Program-made: the position numbers and the translations under genes
Shown: in pieces, positions 1-7,789 of the stretch
How positions within the stretch are numbered: position 1 is the first letter of the stretch
How the letters are laid out: every line of letters starts with the position of its first letter
From: an uncultured Opitutales bacterium
Lineage (GTDB): Bacteria; Verrucomicrobiota; Verrucomicrobiia; Opitutales; Intestinicryptomonadaceae
Reading direction: 5' to 3'
NCBI GenBank assembly: GCA_900545715.1
Contig: URAJ01000054.1
Location: 1 to 14,349 of the forward strand
Length of the DNA: 14,349 nt
The notes under the pieces: model-generated
Database searches by the model: none
What the model was told of the DNA's origin: nothing
The model's input: the letters and a program-made list of their open reading frames with translations, nothing else

Positions 1-55
1 ATAAACTGGTCTTTGCAATTTTCAAAGCCCTGGTTCGGGAATTCGTACTCCATAT
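1..55. repeat. 55-bp perfect direct repeat, left copy (in GH31 copy A)
   Basis: These bases are identical to 1619-1673, at the homologous position of GH31 copy B. They encode the shared segment from the conserved methionine-glutamate-tyrosine stretch through FENCKDQF. The nucleotide match is perfect, wobble positions included. Immediately to the right the two copies differ at many bases. The repeat touches the window edge, so its true length may be greater. Confidence 0.9.
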
Positions 56-1427
56 GCCTTACAATCGGCTCGCCGGTCTTGGCGGCGTTGTGCGCAAGTT
101 CCAATATATACGGGCCGAACTGCTTATGCAGGTTCGCAAATTTCGCGCAAATTCCGAGGTGTTTTTTGTCGAGTATTCTCCACGGAGCCACTGAAAACTG
201 CATCATCGGCATAAGCGCATGCACTTGGCATGAGCGCACAATGAGTTTCTGGTCTATTTTTGAAACGTCAATCGGGGTCATATCGGGGTTTAGGAACGAC
301 CTAAATTCTCCGCCGCCAATCATGTCGGGGCACGTGTACGGGTGTCCCAAAAGCCCCGCCGCGAGCATATCCGGTATCAACTGCTTTATGCCGTCCCATG
401 AATACGGCTTGTCTTGCAGCCTCTGGACAAGGGGTTGAAGCCCCATTTTCCAGCAGGCGCGATATTCGTTATAGGGGAAGTCGAGACCCATTTTTGCCCA
501 AGCTTCGCAATAATCGGACGGTGTCGCGCCTTCATAGAAGTCGATGTCTCCGGATACAGCGCCTTTGTCGCCGGCGTCAAATTTAAAGCCATCAACCCCG
601 TAGAGCTTTTGCATTTTAACAAGCTTATTTTTTAGATGTTCGCGAGCTTTGGGATTTGTGAGGTCGTAGCAAGCGCTTATGCCGTTCCACCACTCTACCA
701 TTGCGGGGCTCTTTTTGCCCTTTTCTTTAAGAAGCAGTCCGGCTTTGTTCAATTCCCTAAACTCGGGTGAAGCGGGGGAGACAAACGGGCATATCCAGAA
801 CATAACTTTAAATCCCTCGGCATGGAGCTTGTCCATCATGGCCTTTGGATTTGGGAATTTGTCCACCCTAAAATCAAAATTGCCGTAGTAATTTTGCCAG
901 TTGTCGTCAACCATGAAAACTCCGACGGGGAAACCGTTTTTGATAACATTTTCCGCGTATTTTTCAATGTCGGCCTGGTTCTGGTTGTACATCAACTCAA
1001 TCCACGTATTGTACTGCGGCATTGAAAAGAAAACCTCCTGGGGAATTGCGCCGGAGGGCTCGAAATGTATTTTCGACGCCGCAAGGTAGGCGTCCTTCAA
1101 AGTTTTTCCGGCAGCTACGGGGTTTATTTTTTCGTATTCGCTCGTAATAGATATTACGCCGTTTTTAACCGAGAATTTAAAAGGCTTGTCGCTCCAGATA
1201 TACCTGCCCTTCGACGATACGAATAGCGGCGCCGACTGGTTCGAATAATTGCTTTTCGACAAATCCTTTTCTGCGAAATTATCATACGGCATATGCGAGC
1301 CGAAAAATGTTCCAGCCCCCCACCATTTTTCACCTTCCAGCGGAGTTATTACGGAAGTGTAAGTTTCGGCGTACGCCGCGCCCGCGATGGCAGCGGCTCC
1401 CAAAAGCAGTAAAGATTTCATCTTCAT
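1..1427 (-). CDS. GH31-like secreted glycosidase, copy A (C-terminus beyond window)
   Basis: Reading the minus strand from the ATG at 1427 gives 475 uninterrupted codons to the window edge. By alignment with the neighbouring copy, about 57 C-terminal codons are missing. The N-terminus (MKMKSLLLLGAAAIAGAAYA) is a signal peptide, so the enzyme is exported. The body is a TIM-barrel glycosidase resembling the MYORG / bacterial alpha-galactosidase branch of GH31. FKFDAGD supplies the likely nucleophile Asp284, RLQDK supplies the likely acid/base Asp339 (position of the family GDN motif), and PDMIGGG matches the GH31 DIGG loop. It differs from copy B at an early barrel motif (VDDNW against IDGGW) and has seven more residues in the loop after PDMIGGG, so substrate preference may differ. 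The gene starts 19 nt after copy B's stop, implying an operon; no clear Shine-Dalgarno is visible. The exact substrate cannot be assigned. Confidence 0.85.
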   Translation of the reverse strand, partial: MKMKSLLLLGAAAIAGAAYAETYTSVITPLEGEKWWGAGTFFGSHMPYDNFAEKDLSKSNYSNQSAPLFVSSKGRYIWSDKPFKFSVKNGVISITSEYEKINPVAAGKTLKDAYLAASKIHFEPSGAIPQEVFFSMPQYNTWIELMYNQNQADIEKYAENVIKNGFPVGVFMVDDNWQNYYGNFDFRVDKFPNPKAMMDKLHAEGFKVMFWICPFVSPASPEFRELNKAGLLLKEKGKKSPAMVEWWNGISACYDLTNPKAREHLKNKLVKMQKLYGVDGFKFDAGDKGAVSGDIDFYEGATPSDYCEAWAKMGLDFPYNEYRACWKMGLQPLVQRLQDKPYSWDGIKQLIPDMLAAGLLGHPYTCPDMIGGGEFRSFLNPDMTPIDVSKIDQKLIVRSCQVHALMPMMQFSVAPWRILDKKHLGICAKFANLHKQFGPYILELAHNAAKTGEPIVRHMEYEFPNQGFENCKDQF

Positions 1428-1446
1428 AATTATGGATAATTTTTAC

Positions 1447-3036
1447 TTATTTAATTTTTTCGAAGTACGGGAGTCTCTCTATTGGAGCGGACACTTTTAT
1501 GGTTGTCGGCCCCTTTACAACGTTGCCGAGATCGTCCTTCCACTCACCCGCAGGAAGCATTACTTCGCGCTCGTCGGATTCGGTTATTATTGGAGCCACG
1601 AGATACTTGGGGCCGAGCATAAACTGGTCTTTGCAATTTTCAAAGCCCTGGTTCGGGAATTCGTACTCCATATAGCGTACAATCGGCTCTCCGGTTTTTG
1701 AAGCGTTGCGCGCAAGCTCTAAAATGTACGGCCCGAATTTTTCGTGCAATCTGGCAAATTTTCTACAAATTTCCATATTCTTTTTAGAGAGCACGCGCCA
1801 CGGAGCAACCGAGAACTGCATCATAGGCATCAGCGCATGCGCCTGGCATGAACGGACTACCAGTTTTTCGTCCAATTCCGCCCCTGGTTGGAATGACACA
1901 TAGTCGCCGCCTCCTATCATATCGGGGCAAGTGTACGGATATCCCATTATGCCAGCCGCGAGCATATCGGGAATTATCTGGCGCAGATCTTTCCAAGTGT
2001 GGTGCTTGTCCTGCAAACGCAAGACAACAGGCTGCCCTCCCATTCTCGCATTCGCCCTGAATTCATTGTAGGGGAAGTCGAGGGCAAATTTTGACCATTC
2101 GTGGGTGTAGTCCATGGGAATTTGATCGGGCTTGTTAAATTTGAAGTCGCCGACTACAAACTTAGTGTCGCCGGCATCGAATTTAAAGCCGTGCATGCCG
2201 TATTTTTTCTGCATATCCCTGAGCGTGCCTTTGAGCGATTCCACCGCCTCGGGTTTGGTGAGGTCGTAGGCGGCGCTGTATCCGCTCCACCAATGGAGGA
2301 TTCCGGGGCTCTTGCGCGACTTGCGCATAATCAAAAGCCCCTTGTTTTTAAGGTCGCGGTATTCAGGCGAGTCGGGCGCAACAAAGGGCCCAACCCAAAG
2401 CAATGTCTTAAAGCCCATGCCGTTTATCTTATCGAACATAGCCTTCGGGTCTGTAAATGCCTCCGGGCGAAATTCGTAGTTGCCCTGGTATTTTTGCCAA
2501 CCGCCGTCTATCATAAATACCCCTATTGGGAATTTGTTCTTTATGATGTCGTCGGCGTATTTCTCTATGCCCTTTTGGTTTTGGTCGCGCTGGAGTTCAA
2601 TCCAGGTATTGTATTGGGGTTCTGAGAAGAAAATCTCTGGCGGGATTTTCCCCGACGGCGGGAAATGCTTTTTTGCCGCAGCTAAGAAAGCGTCTTTTAG
2701 TGTCTTGCCGGCGCGTACGGGCTTTACTTCCTCGTAATCGGAAGTTATTGTGATTTCGCCTTCTTTCACGGAGAATTTAAAGGGTTTGTCGCTCCATATG
2801 TACCTGCCCTTTGACGATACGAATAGAGGATCGGCCTGGTTTGAAAAATTGGACTTGCCTATGTCTTTTTCGGCAAAGTCCCGATACGGCATATATTGCC
2901 CAAAGAAATTGGCGCCGCCCCACCAATACTCGCCGTCGAGGGGCTTTATTTTCGACACATGCGACTCGCCGAATGCGGAAACCGCAAGGGCGACAGACGC
3001 TATCGCAGCCATGATTTTTATTTCGGAGTTTATCAT
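1447..3036 (-). CDS. GH31-like secreted glycosidase, copy B (complete)
   Basis: A complete 529-residue protein. Residues 1-23 form a signal peptide (charged start, then a hydrophobic Ala/Val-rich core ending SAFG), predicting export. A beta-rich N-terminal part (about 30-135) precedes a TIM barrel (about 140-460) and a short beta C-terminal part ending in PYFEKIK. GH31 landmarks are visible: likely nucleophile Asp287 in FKFDAGD, likely acid/base Asp343 in RLQDK, and PDMIGG at 371-376 matching the family DIGG motif. The FKFDAG context resembles MYORG-type enzymes, some of which are alpha-galactosidases, but substrate assignment is inference. The ATG at 3036 lies 11 nt after the rnhC stop; an internal ATG (residue 9) would also leave a signal sequence. 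It is a paralogue of the downstream copy, with most of the barrel alignable. Together they suggest breakdown of a galactose- or glucose-containing glycan outside the cytoplasm. Confidence 0.88.
   Translation of the reverse strand: MINSEIKIMAAIASVALAVSAFGESHVSKIKPLDGEYWWGGANFFGQYMPYRDFAEKDIGKSNFSNQADPLFVSSKGRYIWSDKPFKFSVKEGEITITSDYEEVKPVRAGKTLKDAFLAAAKKHFPPSGKIPPEIFFSEPQYNTWIELQRDQNQKGIEKYADDIIKNKFPIGVFMIDGGWQKYQGNYEFRPEAFTDPKAMFDKINGMGFKTLLWVGPFVAPDSPEYRDLKNKGLLIMRKSRKSPGILHWWSGYSAAYDLTKPEAVESLKGTLRDMQKKYGMHGFKFDAGDTKFVVGDFKFNKPDQIPMDYTHEWSKFALDFPYNEFRANARMGGQPVVLRLQDKHHTWKDLRQIIPDMLAAGIMGYPYTCPDMIGGGDYVSFQPGAELDEKLVVRSCQAHALMPMMQFSVAPWRVLSKKNMEICRKFARLHEKFGPYILELARNASKTGEPIVRYMEYEFPNQGFENCKDQFMLGPKYLVAPIITESDEREVMLPAGEWKDDLGNVVKGPTTIKVSAPIERLPYFEKIK
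1619..1673. repeat. 55-bp perfect direct repeat, right copy (in GH31 copy B)
   Basis: This is the partner of 1-55, offset by 1618 bp and in the same orientation inside the paralogous gene. It shows that the two genes share a local tract of complete identity within much more diverged sequence. Confidence 0.9.
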
Positions 3037-3047
3037 ATTTATTACCG

Positions 3048-3998
3048 TTATTTTTTAGCTTCCGCGACCGCCTCCGCGGCCGTCTTAAAGTGAAGTTTTG
3101 CAAATTTTTTAAGCGCGTCGGCGCCGAATTTTCTGACAATTTCCACCGCCTGAGCCTTGGCTTCGCTGCCGGAGCCCTTTAACAATTTGGCGCCGAATTC
3201 GTCGGAAAGTTTTTTTAGGCTATATATATAAGTGGCGCGGGCGATAATCGAGGCCGCCGCAACGACCGGGTCGGATTCCGCCTTCGTTTCCATCTTTAGC
3301 ACAAATCCCGGGATTGAAAGCTGTTTTTGGACGAGCGGCTGCTTGGTAAACTGGTCGAGCATCCCCCACCCCACATGCCGCACTTCAAGCGCGCTTTTTA
3401 TGGACTGCGCATGCATCCACGCCAACAGTTTGTTCAGATTCCGCCCAAATTTTATATAGAGGGCGTTGTATTTTTCCATTCCCGCGTACGAAACTTTTGC
3501 GACTACCCCTTTTGTCTGTTTTATCATGCGCGCCATTTGCAATACGGCGTTGTCGCTCGTCACTTTTTTCGACTCCTTCAAGCCTTTGTCAATCCATAGC
3601 TTTACGGCGTCGGAATCCGCCACTACGCACGCCGAAACGAGAGGCCCGAAGAGGTCGCCCTTTCCGCTTTCGTCAATCCCTGCATGCGGCTCAAACCACT
3701 CTGGATGAGACAGGAACTCGTAGCCCATCTCAACGACGCCCGTTATCTCGGGTTCGAGCACGAATTGCACAAAGCTTTCCGTCCCTTTGCCCTGCACCAC
3801 GAGCTTTCCGGAATTGTAGGCAACAACATTCACGTCCGGACCTTTGTATGCGAAGCGCGAATAGTCAACCCTATATGGCGCCCACAAATGCCTGTCCAGC
3901 CATTTGTCGAGCTTGTCCATCTGCGCGTCGGTAAGAGACTTTGTGTATAAAGTCTTTTTTACCGGTTCGTCGGAGACAGTTTTTTTCTTGGCGGCCAT
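3048..3998 (-). CDS. rnhC: Ribonuclease HIII
   Basis: A 316-residue protein, close to the usual length for RNase HIII, which cleaves the RNA strand of RNA:DNA hybrids in the cytoplasm. The N-terminal part (about 15-95) fits the TBP-like substrate-binding domain that separates HIII from HII. The catalytic domain starts with GIDESGKGDLFGPL at 107-120, containing the acidic pair Asp109/Glu110. Further likely metal ligands are Asp215 (MLDQF) and Asp243 (KAESDPVVAAASIIARA). The serine-rich DESGKGD form, rather than the DEAGRG of RNase HII, supports the HIII call. The start at 3998 gives MAAKKK; no obvious Shine-Dalgarno precedes it. Its stop is 11 nt before GH31 copy B, so the glycosidases may be read from the rnhC transcript, although a separate promoter inside rnhC cannot be excluded. 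It is divergent from the coiled-coil gene at 4243. Confidence 0.95.
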   Translation of the reverse strand: MAAKKKTVSDEPVKKTLYTKSLTDAQMDKLDKWLDRHLWAPYRVDYSRFAYKGPDVNVVAYNSGKLVVQGKGTESFVQFVLEPEITGVVEMGYEFLSHPEWFEPHAGIDESGKGDLFGPLVSACVVADSDAVKLWIDKGLKESKKVTSDNAVLQMARMIKQTKGVVAKVSYAGMEKYNALYIKFGRNLNKLLAWMHAQSIKSALEVRHVGWGMLDQFTKQPLVQKQLSIPGFVLKMETKAESDPVVAAASIIARATYIYSLKKLSDEFGAKLLKGSGSEAKAQAVEIVRKFGADALKKFAKLHFKTAAEAVAEAKK

Positions 3999-4230
3999 TT
4001 GTATGGTGTTGCTAATTGTAATAATTTAGTGAAGCCCTTGCGGAGAAGTCCGCCGGGCGCAAAACGGTTTGTATTATCGCAAATTATTTTACCCGACTTC
4101 AAGCCCTATTTTTTAAATTACCCGATAAAAAATGCGCAATCCCGAGGAAATAATAGCTTTTGCTTAATCCGAAAATTCTTGAACTTTCAGGAAAATTTTG
4201 CGAATGTGGTGGTAAATGGGGATTAATTTT

Positions 4231-4235
4231 GAGGA
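4231..4235 (+). promoter_or_regulatory. Ribosome binding site of the coiled-coil gene
   Basis: GAGGA lies 7 nt upstream of the ATG at 4243. It is one of the few clear Shine-Dalgarno matches in the window and fixes this start. Confidence 0.7.
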
Positions 4236-4242
4236 ATAATAT

Positions 4243-5802
4243 ATGAGCAAATCCATACTTATAGTTATTTGCGATTTTCTTGTACTGAGCCTGATAAGCC
4301 TTGTAAACTTTGAAGATATGCCTTCCGCAACGCAGGAGGACAAGCAGAAAGAGGAGGCGATTGTCGTCAAAAGTTTCGCAGACGCGCAAATGGTGGACCT
4401 ATTAAAAATGTCGCTCGACAGCGAGCGGGAAAAGCGCGAAGCGTTAAAGTCGGACGTCGAAAAGCTCTCGCAAGCTGCAAAGGAGAGCCTGGAACAGTCG
4501 GACAAGCAGCAAAAAATAATTGCCGCCCGCGAAAAGCAGCTTGAAGAAATGCGCCTTACAAAAGAATCGGTCGAGCGTGAAAAGCTTACCATTCTGCAAA
4601 AGAGCAAAGAACTTGAAAAACGCGTCTCGGCGAGCGAGACAAGAAACGCCGCCCTGCAAAGGGAAATTCTAAGCGCGAGCGAAAAGCTCGAAAAATCCGC
4701 CCAAGAGAGGATTGATTTGCAAAAGAAGCTCGGAGACATGCGCGAAACCGACGTCGCCGCGCGAATGAAGCTTGAAAGCGTCCAAGCCGAGCTGAAACAA
4801 AATAAGGAAAACCTCGAGCGCCTACGCAAGGAAAGCGAATCGCTGAAGCTCGAAAACAAGGCGATAGAAGCCGAAAAGAGAGCCCTTGCAACGCAGCTTG
4901 AAGTTGCGTCGACAAAAACTCAAATATACGAAGAAAATTTAAAGAGAGCCCAGGCGCTCGTCGATATCGAAAAGACGGAAAAGACAAAAATACTTGTGCA
5001 CGCCGACAAGCTTGCAGCCGGCGTAAACGAGCTTGCCTCCTCCCAAAAGCAGATGGCAACCTCACAGAAGGAGATTACAAAACAGGTAAAAGACCTCCGC
5101 CCTCAAACTCCCTCGGAAATATTTTCAAAAATCAAGTCGTCACTCGTAAATATAACTTTCACACACACGCGCAAAGGCCTTCTTGGGGAATCGGTGACAA
5201 AAACTGAATTGCGCAGCGTGCCGATTAAAATAGACGGCAAATATTGGCTCGCCTTTTCCGCCGACTCAACCGCCCTCGCCCCGGTTCAAAACAAATATTT
5301 CCCGCCGGAAAAGATGTCGGTCTCGGTATCGGGAAATTCCTACAGGTTCGAGCCGTTGGCGATATATTCTCTCGCGAACGATCCGAGGCTTTTGGCGATT
5401 CAAGTCCCAGCAGAGTTCATAGAGAAAGAAAAGATAGAGCCGCTCGTTCCGGCTTCAAATTTCTTCCGTTTCCCGGAATGCATTGTTGTAAATTCTAAGG
5501 ATTTGTATTATGGGCAAGTTCCGTTTAGGGCCGATTTCAAGAACCAGTCGTACGCGCGGCTTGATGTCGGCCTTTTACAATCAATTTTCGGGACTTTTGC
5601 TCCGGCCTCCGGGGACATAGTGATTTCGAGAAGCGGCGAATTTCTGGGATTTATGACCGAAGGCGACATCGCCGCGCTTGTCTCGCAGCTAAAAACGGCG
5701 TCGAGCCTATCTATGGGCGCCAAATATACGCCTGCGGCCGCAAATATTTTTGTAAATTCAATTTCACACAGGGTGCGCGCCATTCCGTATTCCCTAAAAT
5801 AA
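4243..5802 (+). CDS. Membrane-anchored coiled-coil protein with degenerate trypsin-like C-terminal region
   Basis: A 519-residue protein of unknown function. Residues 4-22 form a single hydrophobic anchor (ILIVICDFLVLSLISLV). This N-terminus resembles a recurrent verrucomicrobial/planctomycetal type (family recall, not searched). Residues about 32-285 are rich in Glu, Lys, Leu and Ala with no proline between about 28 and 286, as expected of a long coiled coil. A globular region follows (about 290-519), probably outside the membrane. Within it, ASGDIVISRSGEFLGFMTEGD (455-475) is placed and patterned like the Gly-Asn-Ser-Gly-Gly region of trypsin-like proteases, but the nucleophile context is lost (SGD, not SGG), so it is probably not an active peptidase. 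It has a good Shine-Dalgarno and ends before a strong terminator, so it is probably a single-gene unit. A structural or envelope role is possible but not shown. Confidence 0.8.
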   Translation: MSKSILIVICDFLVLSLISLVNFEDMPSATQEDKQKEEAIVVKSFADAQMVDLLKMSLDSEREKREALKSDVEKLSQAAKESLEQSDKQQKIIAAREKQLEEMRLTKESVEREKLTILQKSKELEKRVSASETRNAALQREILSASEKLEKSAQERIDLQKKLGDMRETDVAARMKLESVQAELKQNKENLERLRKESESLKLENKAIEAEKRALATQLEVASTKTQIYEENLKRAQALVDIEKTEKTKILVHADKLAAGVNELASSQKQMATSQKEITKQVKDLRPQTPSEIFSKIKSSLVNITFTHTRKGLLGESVTKTELRSVPIKIDGKYWLAFSADSTALAPVQNKYFPPEKMSVSVSGNSYRFEPLAIYSLANDPRLLAIQVPAEFIEKEKIEPLVPASNFFRFPECIVVNSKDLYYGQVPFRADFKNQSYARLDVGLLQSIFGTFAPASGDIVISRSGEFLGFMTEGDIAALVSQLKTASSLSMGAKYTPAAANIFVNSISHRVRAIPYSLK

Positions 5803-5823
5803 TTATAAGCATAAAATTTTGCG

Positions 5824-5858
5824 AAAAAAAATGCCCGGAAAATCTCCGGGCTTTTTTT
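5824..5858. terminator. Bidirectional Rho-independent terminator
   Basis: A perfect 7-bp stem, GCCCGGA (5833-5839) with TCCGGGC (5845-5851), has a 5-nt loop. It is followed by seven T on the plus strand and flanked on the other side by eight A (5824-5831), so it can act on both strands. It ends the coiled-coil gene 21 nt after its stop, and can also stop readthrough from the minus-strand peptidase gene. Confidence 0.88.
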
Positions 5859-6127
5859 GCATCTGGATCATTCCGCCATTTTTTACTAAAAAACACTCAA
5901 TCCTAAAAGGCAGATTTAAGCATGCTAATTGGCGCGCACACCAATAAAACTTTTAATATAAGCAAGACTGTAAAAAACTAAAATAACCAAGCCCTTGGGT
6001 ATGCCGACACAAAAGCGACTACAAGCTTGCTTAAAAAAAGAAGCCCCTTTGCTCGGCTAAGTGCACAAAGCGACAAAACAGAGCTGATTTACACTGCAAT
6101 TTCCCGTTTTCGGTAAATGTTAAAGTT
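5859..6127. other. Intergenic stretch between convergent genes
   Basis: An AT-rich stretch between the terminator and the stop of the peptidase gene, with no convincing coding region or known RNA. The only structure I see is a weak hairpin at 5987-5998 (CCAAG/CTTGG). On the minus strand it is followed by a T-rich run, so it may be a weak terminator of the peptidase gene. A 7-bp inverted repeat (AAGCAAG near 5960, CTTGCTT near 6025) surrounds it. Confidence 0.5.
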
Positions 6128-7249
6128 TTAGGGAATTATCCACTCGTAGTGGTACCTTGAAAGCATTCGCGCCCCCGTCTTTGTCACGACGACAGTGTCT
6201 TCTATTCTGCAACCGCCGACACCCCTATAATAAAGGCCCGGCTCAACAGTTACTACATTGCCTGCGCGCAGAATGCATTTGCGGGCGCCCAGCGACGGAG
6301 CCTCATGCACATCGAGGCCTACACCGTGGCCGGTCGAATGGAAAAATCCGCACCAACCATCTTTCGAGGCCTTTGTTTCAAATCCGTTTTCAGCAAAAAA
6401 GTCTTTCACATGCGAATGTATCTGCGCCCCGTCTGCCCCTTCCGATATGCACGAAAGCGCGATTGCCTGGGCGTCCAATACAGTCTCTACGAGGCGCGCC
6501 TGTTTGGCGGAAGGCTCGCCTTTGAGGAAAGTGCGCGTCATATCGCCGTAATATCCCGATTTTTTTAAGCGCGGGAAGATGTCCATGACGATTAGCGAAT
6601 TTGCCCTTACTACCCCCGAGCCCTCGCAGTGCGGGTCGCACGCGTCGTTGCCCGCGGCGACAATCGTGTGCATGGAATCGGCTCCGAGCGACAGCGCCGC
6701 GCGCTCTATCTCGGAGCGCAGGAATTCGCACGTCAGCGGTTTTGACTCGAAGAACAGCCGCCCGCGGTTTATTTTTGAAAGCCTCAAAATTTCCTCTGCT
6801 ATTGCGAAACCCGCCGATGCGGCCGAATTTGCGCGCGTTATTTCGTCAAGCTCGTATTCACTTTTTATGGCGCGGGCGCAAAAAAACGGAGATTCGGCTA
6901 CTTCTACATCAAACCCCGCCTCCAATAGATCTCTGTAAAATTTGGATGGAAAATTTTCCGGGACGCTGAGGGCGGAAATTTTTTTCGATTTTAATACCGA
7001 GCAGAGCGCGGAAAATTCCGAATACGGCATTTTCTTGCGCGCGCAAACTTCGGAAATATCGAATATTTCGTCGAACTTTGAGCCGCGCGACGCCCTTCCC
7101 GCCTCCAACGGGCTGAGCAAAGCGCATCTTTTCCCGCCGAGTGTGAATGCGAAAAACGGGTCCGGAATTTGTATTCCGGAAAAGTACAAAATATCGGCGT
7201 CGTATTCAGAGCTGCCCCGCAATAGAATTTCCCTCTTTTTTCGATTCAT
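6128..7249 (-). CDS. M24-family metallopeptidase (Xaa-Pro aminopeptidase-like)
   Basis: A 373-residue protein from the ATG at 7249. A creatinase-like N-terminal domain (about 1-125) precedes a pita-bread catalytic domain (about 135-373). All five expected metal ligands are visible: Asp223 (VMDIFP), Asp236 (GDMTRTF), His308 (STGHGVGLDVHE), Glu336 (TVEPGLYY) and Glu350 (RIEDTVVV). An active two-metal aminopeptidase or Pro-dipeptidase is therefore likely, acting in the cytoplasm since there is no signal peptide. The frame extends upstream to a TTG at 7300, but that start would add 17 unfamiliar residues and overlap the divergent lipoprotein gene, so the ATG (MNRKKREILL) is preferred. The Shine-Dalgarno is weak. 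It is transcribed divergently from the DUF192 operon across 45 nt and may share a control region with it. Exact substrate class (Xaa-Pro aminopeptidase or prolidase) cannot be set from sequence alone. Confidence 0.88.
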   Translation of the reverse strand: MNRKKREILLRGSSEYDADILYFSGIQIPDPFFAFTLGGKRCALLSPLEAGRASRGSKFDEIFDISEVCARKKMPYSEFSALCSVLKSKKISALSVPENFPSKFYRDLLEAGFDVEVAESPFFCARAIKSEYELDEITRANSAASAGFAIAEEILRLSKINRGRLFFESKPLTCEFLRSEIERAALSLGADSMHTIVAAGNDACDPHCEGSGVVRANSLIVMDIFPRLKKSGYYGDMTRTFLKGEPSAKQARLVETVLDAQAIALSCISEGADGAQIHSHVKDFFAENGFETKASKDGWCGFFHSTGHGVGLDVHEAPSLGARKCILRAGNVVTVEPGLYYRGVGGCRIEDTVVVTKTGARMLSRYHYEWIIP

Positions 7250-7294
7250 TGAAATTATTGTTGCGCATCTATTTTGTTTATACAAATTAAAAAT

Positions 7295-7789
7295 ATGCAA
7301 ATTATCGACTTTTTTAACATACGCAAATTGGCTTTGTGCGGGGCAATATTTGCTTCAATCCTGTGCGGTTGCCGCGATACCCCTCCGAAACCCGCCGCCT
7401 TTGACACCGAATTTGAAATGTCCGTCGGCGGGAAGCCGTTCAAGGCGGAGATAGCTCTATCTGATGCAGAAAAGGCAAAAGGGCTTATGTTCAGGGAAAG
7501 CCTTGCTGAAAACGGAGGAATGATATTTGTTTACGATACCCCCCAGCGCGTCTCTTTTTGGATGAAAAACACAAAAATCCCGCTCGACCTGGCGCTGTTT
7601 ACCGCCGACGGAACGCTTGTAGAAGTAAAAAAGCTCTATCCCAACAATCTCGACCCGGTAAAATCGGCACGCGGCGACATATTATATTGCCTTGAAATGA
7701 ACGCGGGCTGGTTCTCTAAAAATTCAATATTTCCCCCCGCAAAACTCGATATGGCTAAGCTAAAAAGCGCCATAGACGCAAGAAAATGA
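7295..7789 (+). CDS. DUF192-family lipoprotein
   Basis: A 164-residue protein from the ATG at 7295 (MQIIDFFNIR); a TTG seven codons upstream is possible but less likely. A hydrophobic N-terminus leads to LCGC with Cys26 as the probable lipidated residue. The Cys at the -2 position is unusual for a lipobox. The remainder is a typical DUF192 domain (about 40-160): KGLMFRES at 62-69, FWMKNTKIPLDLALF at 88-102 and CLEMNAGWF at 132-140. The family is widespread, compact and beta-rich, and has no settled biochemical function. The predicted location is the periplasmic face of a membrane. Its stop codon overlaps the next start as ATGA, so the two are translationally coupled and belong to the mnmE operon. 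Confidence 0.88.
   Translation: MQIIDFFNIRKLALCGAIFASILCGCRDTPPKPAAFDTEFEMSVGGKPFKAEIALSDAEKAKGLMFRESLAENGGMIFVYDTPQRVSFWMKNTKIPLDLALFTADGTLVEVKKLYPNNLDPVKSARGDILYCLEMNAGWFSKNSIFPPAKLDMAKLKSAIDARK

Noticed and set aside
4037..4063. Hairpin GCGGA/TCCGC in the rnhC to coiled-coil gap
   Set aside because: Only a 5-bp stem with no adjoining T run; not enough to call a terminator or regulator.
4179..4207. TTGAAC with a possible -10 before the coiled-coil gene
   Set aside because: The -10 position reads GAATGT, too poor a match to claim a promoter.
4164..4859. Minus-strand frame of 231 codons opposite the coiled-coil gene
   Set aside because: Ser/Arg/Phe-rich mirror of a Glu/Lys-rich coiled coil, a common shadow effect; no ribosome site and no domain.
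5859..6127. tRNA or other structured RNA
   Set aside because: No T-loop sequence or cloverleaf pairing; only weak short inverted repeats.
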